A stretch of DNA of 64,000 nt from Actinomycetota bacterium (GTDB lineage: Bacteria > Actinomycetota > Actinomycetes > S36-B12 > UBA5976). The stretch spans positions 76,879 through 140,878 of the forward strand of contig RFTJ01000001.1 in NCBI GenBank assembly GCA_009923495.1. Direction: 5' to 3'. Of this stretch, positions 61,752 to 64,000 are shown in pieces (positions within the stretch are counted from its first letter, which is position 1; each line of letters starts with the position of its first letter). Made by a program: the position numbers and the translations under genes. Under the pieces are notes generated by a model that saw only the letters and a list, made by a program, of their open reading frames with translations, did no database searches and was not told the DNA's origin.

Positions 61752-62603
61752 TTAGACATTCTGTGCCGCGCGGAATCGGGTTATCCAGTTTCCGCCCCAA
61801 GCATCATTGCCAATCAAGAGGTCACTGGCACGGACCGATTCAACCACGGCGGGAGTACGCGCGTCCATAATTGCCGAAGTCAAGCCGGCGGCAATCGCCA
61901 TCGGCAAGAAGGCTGCATTGAGTGCGTGGCGATTTGGCAAGCCAAACGAGACATTGGAGCCACCGATTGACATATTTAAGTCGTACTTCTCTTTTATCTG
62001 GTGAATTGTTTCAAGTGTGTTTTTAACCGCCTCTGGATCTGCACCTACGGTCATTGCCAAAGGGTCGATTACTAAGTTTTCCAGTGAGATTCCAGCTTTC
62101 TCTACTGCGACAACAATCTTGTCAACAATCAGCATGCGTTCAGGCGCAGTCATTGGGATACCGGTCTCATCATTTGGTAGCGCAATTATCGCCGCATCAT
62201 ATTTTTTAACTAATGGCAAAATCGCTTCCATCCGGTCATCCTCACCGGTCATCGAATTGATAAGTGCCTTACCTTCATAAACTGCCAGGCCAGCCTCAAG
62301 GGCTTCAACAACAGATGAATCAATGCAGACCGGTAAATCAGTAAGAGTTTGAACTAGTTTTATTGCCTTAGCCAGAAGCTCGGGTTCATCGGTAAGTGGA
62401 ACTCCCATGTTGACATCAAGCATGTCTGCACCGCCGGCAACCTGGTCAGCAACATCAATTTCTATAGTTGAAAAATCGCCAGCGCGAAGTTTTTCCTGAA
62501 ATATTTTTCGGCCCGTGGGATTGATGCGCTCACCGATGATGACAAATGGCAAGTCGCCACCCATCGTGATTTCTTTGGTTGCAGAACTCAATAATGTATG
62601 CAT
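61752..62603 (-). CDS. Methyltetrahydrofolate:corrinoid methyltransferase (pterin-binding family)
   Basis: A 283-residue TIM-barrel protein of the pterin-binding family (AcsE, MtgA or MtrH-like). IIGERINPTGRKIFQEKL, ADMLDVNMG, ALINSMTGEDDR and LAMTVGADPEAV are the family blocks; the aspartate and asparagine in DVNMG and GGSNVSFG fit the pterin site. It moves a methyl group between tetrahydrofolate and a corrinoid protein; direction is probably methyl loading on folate from a methylated corrinoid. It lies 21 bases after the corrinoid gene. Confidence 0.9.
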   Translation of the reverse strand: MHTLLSSATKEITMGGDLPFVIIGERINPTGRKIFQEKLRAGDFSTIEIDVADQVAGGADMLDVNMGVPLTDEPELLAKAIKLVQTLTDLPVCIDSSVVEALEAGLAVYEGKALINSMTGEDDRMEAILPLVKKYDAAIIALPNDETGIPMTAPERMLIVDKIVVAVEKAGISLENLVIDPLAMTVGADPEAVKNTLETIHQIKEKYDLNMSIGGSNVSFGLPNRHALNAAFLPMAIAAGLTSAIMDARTPAVVESVRASDLLIGNDAWGGNWITRFRAAQNV

Positions 62604-62624
62604 TCAATACCCCTTATGTTGCAG

Positions 62625-63272
62625 TTAGGCACGTTTTGCCGCGATTAGCGATTTTGCAACTCGAACCGCAGTTGACGCATCTGCCGCATATCCGTCAGCG
62701 CCCACCACATCAGCGTACTCCTGCGTAACTGGAGCTCCGCCAACAAGCACGATTAGGTCATCACGTAATCCAGCCTTGGTCAGTTCTTCGATATTTACTT
62801 TGAACATCGGCATGGTTGTGGTTAAGAATGCTGACATGCCAACAATGTCAGGCTTATGTTCTTGGACAGCCGCAACAAATTTCTCCGGAGATACTTGGAC
62901 CCCTAAGTCAATTACATTAAATCCAGCGCCTTCGAGCATGATGTTGACTAAGTTTTTTCCGATGTCGTGAACATCGCCTTTGACAGTTCCCATCACAAAA
63001 GTGCCAATTGTCTCTGCACCGGTGTCAGCAAGCAGTGGTCGAAGTACCTCCAGTGCGCCATTCATTGCCCGACCGGCAATAAGCATCTCAGGCACAAAGT
63101 AATCTCCGCGCTCAAATCGCGCACCAACTTCTTCAAGTGCAGGAATTAGGGCTTCAAAGAGTAAGGTTTCTGGGGTCATACCCTCTGCTAAGCCCTGATT
63201 GGTCAATTCAAGAACTCTTGGGGCATTGCCGGCCATCGTCTCTTCGTACATTTCTTTCAAAATGTCGGTCAC
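62625..63272 (-). CDS. Corrinoid (B12-binding) methyl-carrier protein
   Basis: A ~215-residue protein with an N-terminal helical cap (residues ~1-85, the B12-binding_2 fold) and a C-terminal Rossmann-type B12 domain. TVKGDVHDIGKNLVNIML holds the cobalt-ligand His (DVHDIGKN), and GMSAFLTTTMPM and LVGGAPVTQEYADVVGADGYAADA bind the nucleotide tail. It resembles MtbC/MttC/MtgC. The GTG at 63272 is chosen by its GGAG and family length; the longer frame to 63323 adds an unlike leader. First gene of the trio. The substrate-specific methyltransferase is not visible in the window. Confidence 0.9.
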   Translation of the reverse strand: MTDILKEMYEETMAGNAPRVLELTNQGLAEGMTPETLLFEALIPALEEVGARFERGDYFVPEMLIAGRAMNGALEVLRPLLADTGAETIGTFVMGTVKGDVHDIGKNLVNIMLEGAGFNVIDLGVQVSPEKFVAAVQEHKPDIVGMSAFLTTTMPMFKVNIEELTKAGLRDDLIVLVGGAPVTQEYADVVGADGYAADASTAVRVAKSLIAAKRA

Positions 63273-63473
63273 TACACACTCCGAAAAGTCAATTGATGCA
63301 AAAGGTGAATTGCCTTGAAACACTGGTTTCAGAGTTCAGTTTAGTAACAACCGAATTAAAGAGCCAATGTGCCCGCCAGCTGATGAACAGGTTTTGGCCA
63401 AAGGCGACTAAGTGTGACTGGGCTAGGTGACATGTGGCATTGTTAGTTAGGTGCGTTACCTGAAAGGTTCCAA

Positions 63474-64000
63474 ATGAGCGCTGTAATTCTCGATGGCAAG
63501 GCTACCGCAGCAGTAGTCAGAAGTCAGTTGCAGCAGCGAGTCGCACGCCTGAATTCACTTGGAGTGCAGCCCGGACTTGGCACCATTTTGGTTGGTGACG
63601 ATCCAGGCTCTCATGCATACGTTGGTGGCAAACATAAAGACTGTGCAGAAGTAGGGATTAAATCAATCCGAATAGATTTACCAGCATCTGCAACTCAAAC
63701 AGACGTCCTAGATGCAATCTCGCAGTTGAACACAGACCCGAGCTGTACTGGCTACATCGTGCAACTTCCGCTGCCAAAAGGGCTTGATGCAAATGGTGCA
63801 TTGACTTCAATGTCGCCTGAGAAGGATGCAGATGGGCTCCATCCAACGAATCTTGGTCGACTCGTGCTTGGGGAGCCAGCGCCACTTCCTTGCACACCGC
63901 GAGGAATTGTTGAACTGCTTCGCGCTTACAACGTGCCACTTGATGGAGCTGAAGTCGTAATTGTTGGTCGAGGTGTAACTGTTGGACGCCCACTTGGCTT
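63474..64000 (+). CDS. folD: Methylene-tetrahydrofolate dehydrogenase/cyclohydrolase (cut by window edge)
   Basis: The first 175 codons of FolD, which interconverts methylene-, methenyl- and formyl-tetrahydrofolate. [19 protein letters not shown], the catalytic-lysine region [18 protein letters not shown] (split: [14 protein letters not shown]; the family has YVxxK), [12 protein letters not shown] and [13 protein letters not shown] are canonical, and [15 protein letters not shown] starts the NADP site. The ATG has GAAAGG upstream. It is divergent from the corrinoid trio with 201 bases between, which may hold a shared control region. Confidence 0.96.
   Translation, partial: MSAVILDGKATAAVVRSQLQQRVARLNSLGVQPGLGTILVGDDPGSHAYVGGKHKDCAEVGIKSIRIDLPASATQTDVLDAISQLNTDPSCTGYIVQLPLPKGLDANGALTSMSPEKDADGLHPTNLGRLVLGEPAPLPCTPRGIVELLRAYNVPLDGAEVVIVGRGVTVGRPLG

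Noticed and set aside
63324-63473. Cobalamin or folate riboswitch between the corrinoid gene and folD
   Set aside because: I could not find the conserved core of either riboswitch; a covariance-model search would be needed to claim one.

Overview
The window is a stretch of bacterial chromosome of intermediate-to-low G+C (estimated by eye, in the forties of percent). Several features point to Actinobacteria: paired clpP1/clpP2 behind a ClgR-type box, the folC-DUF4233-ndk order, a type-2 valyl-tRNA synthetase, a mycothiol-type DsbA-family protein, oligoribonuclease, and lysine/alanine-rich tails on L21 and RNase E/G. The modest G+C together with FeS-type photolyase, purU and corrinoid C1 genes would fit a freshwater planktonic actinobacterium of the Nanopelagicales type. 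That placement is inference, not proof.

Layout. 1-18.6 kb is a conserved housekeeping block, mostly on the minus strand: obg (cut by the window edge), rpmA, rplU, RNase E/G, the TIGR03936/TIGR03960 radical-SAM pair, ndk, DUF4233, folC, divergent valS, clpX, clpP2-clpP1, tig, tRNA-Pro, an ABC-2 exporter, rpiB and a DsbA-family protein. 18.7-28.5 kb holds pepN, a small MscS channel, an SDR/DUF2867 protein, truncated globin, a GH13 alpha-glucosidase, a thioesterase, ettA and ssb. 28.6-33.3 kb looks accessory: a tRNA-Arg gene split by about 1.15 kb carrying an LppM-like lipoprotein, then a BspA-type leucine-rich repeat protein and an OatA-like acyltransferase. 33.6-42.8 kb is mixed metabolism: a DUF6421/Lrp/threonine aldolase/nitroreductase cluster, purU, and an FeS photolyase coupled to a 46-residue DUF2256 zinc ribbon. 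43-56.5 kb is a surface-polysaccharide locus: acyltransferase, Wzz/BY-kinase with a 16-fold Tyr-Gly tail, initiating glycosylphosphotransferase, GDP-fucose synthase, polymerase-like membrane protein, glycosyltransferases and acetyltransferase. 56.5-64 kb holds an FMN-binding protein, an AarF-type kinase, orn, tRNA-His, a corrinoid methyl-transfer trio (corrinoid protein, methyl-H4folate methyltransferase, RACo-type activator) and the start of folD.

How genes work together. ClpX, ClpP1, ClpP2 and trigger factor form a protein quality-control group. The 43-56 kb genes can start, extend, modify and regulate the length of a fucose-containing polysaccharide. The corrinoid trio beside folD, with purU elsewhere in the window, suggests that methyl groups are loaded on tetrahydrofolate and then oxidised.

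The most unusual signals are two tRNA genes interrupted in the T arm. In tRNA-Arg(TCT) the two halves lie 1.15 kb apart, share a 15-bp direct repeat, and rejoin into an exact 73-nt tRNA. In tRNA-Gly(TCC) a 34-nt hairpin sits at the T loop, and the gene end is part of an 86/87-bp tandem duplication. tRNA-Pro and tRNA-His in the same window are intact.
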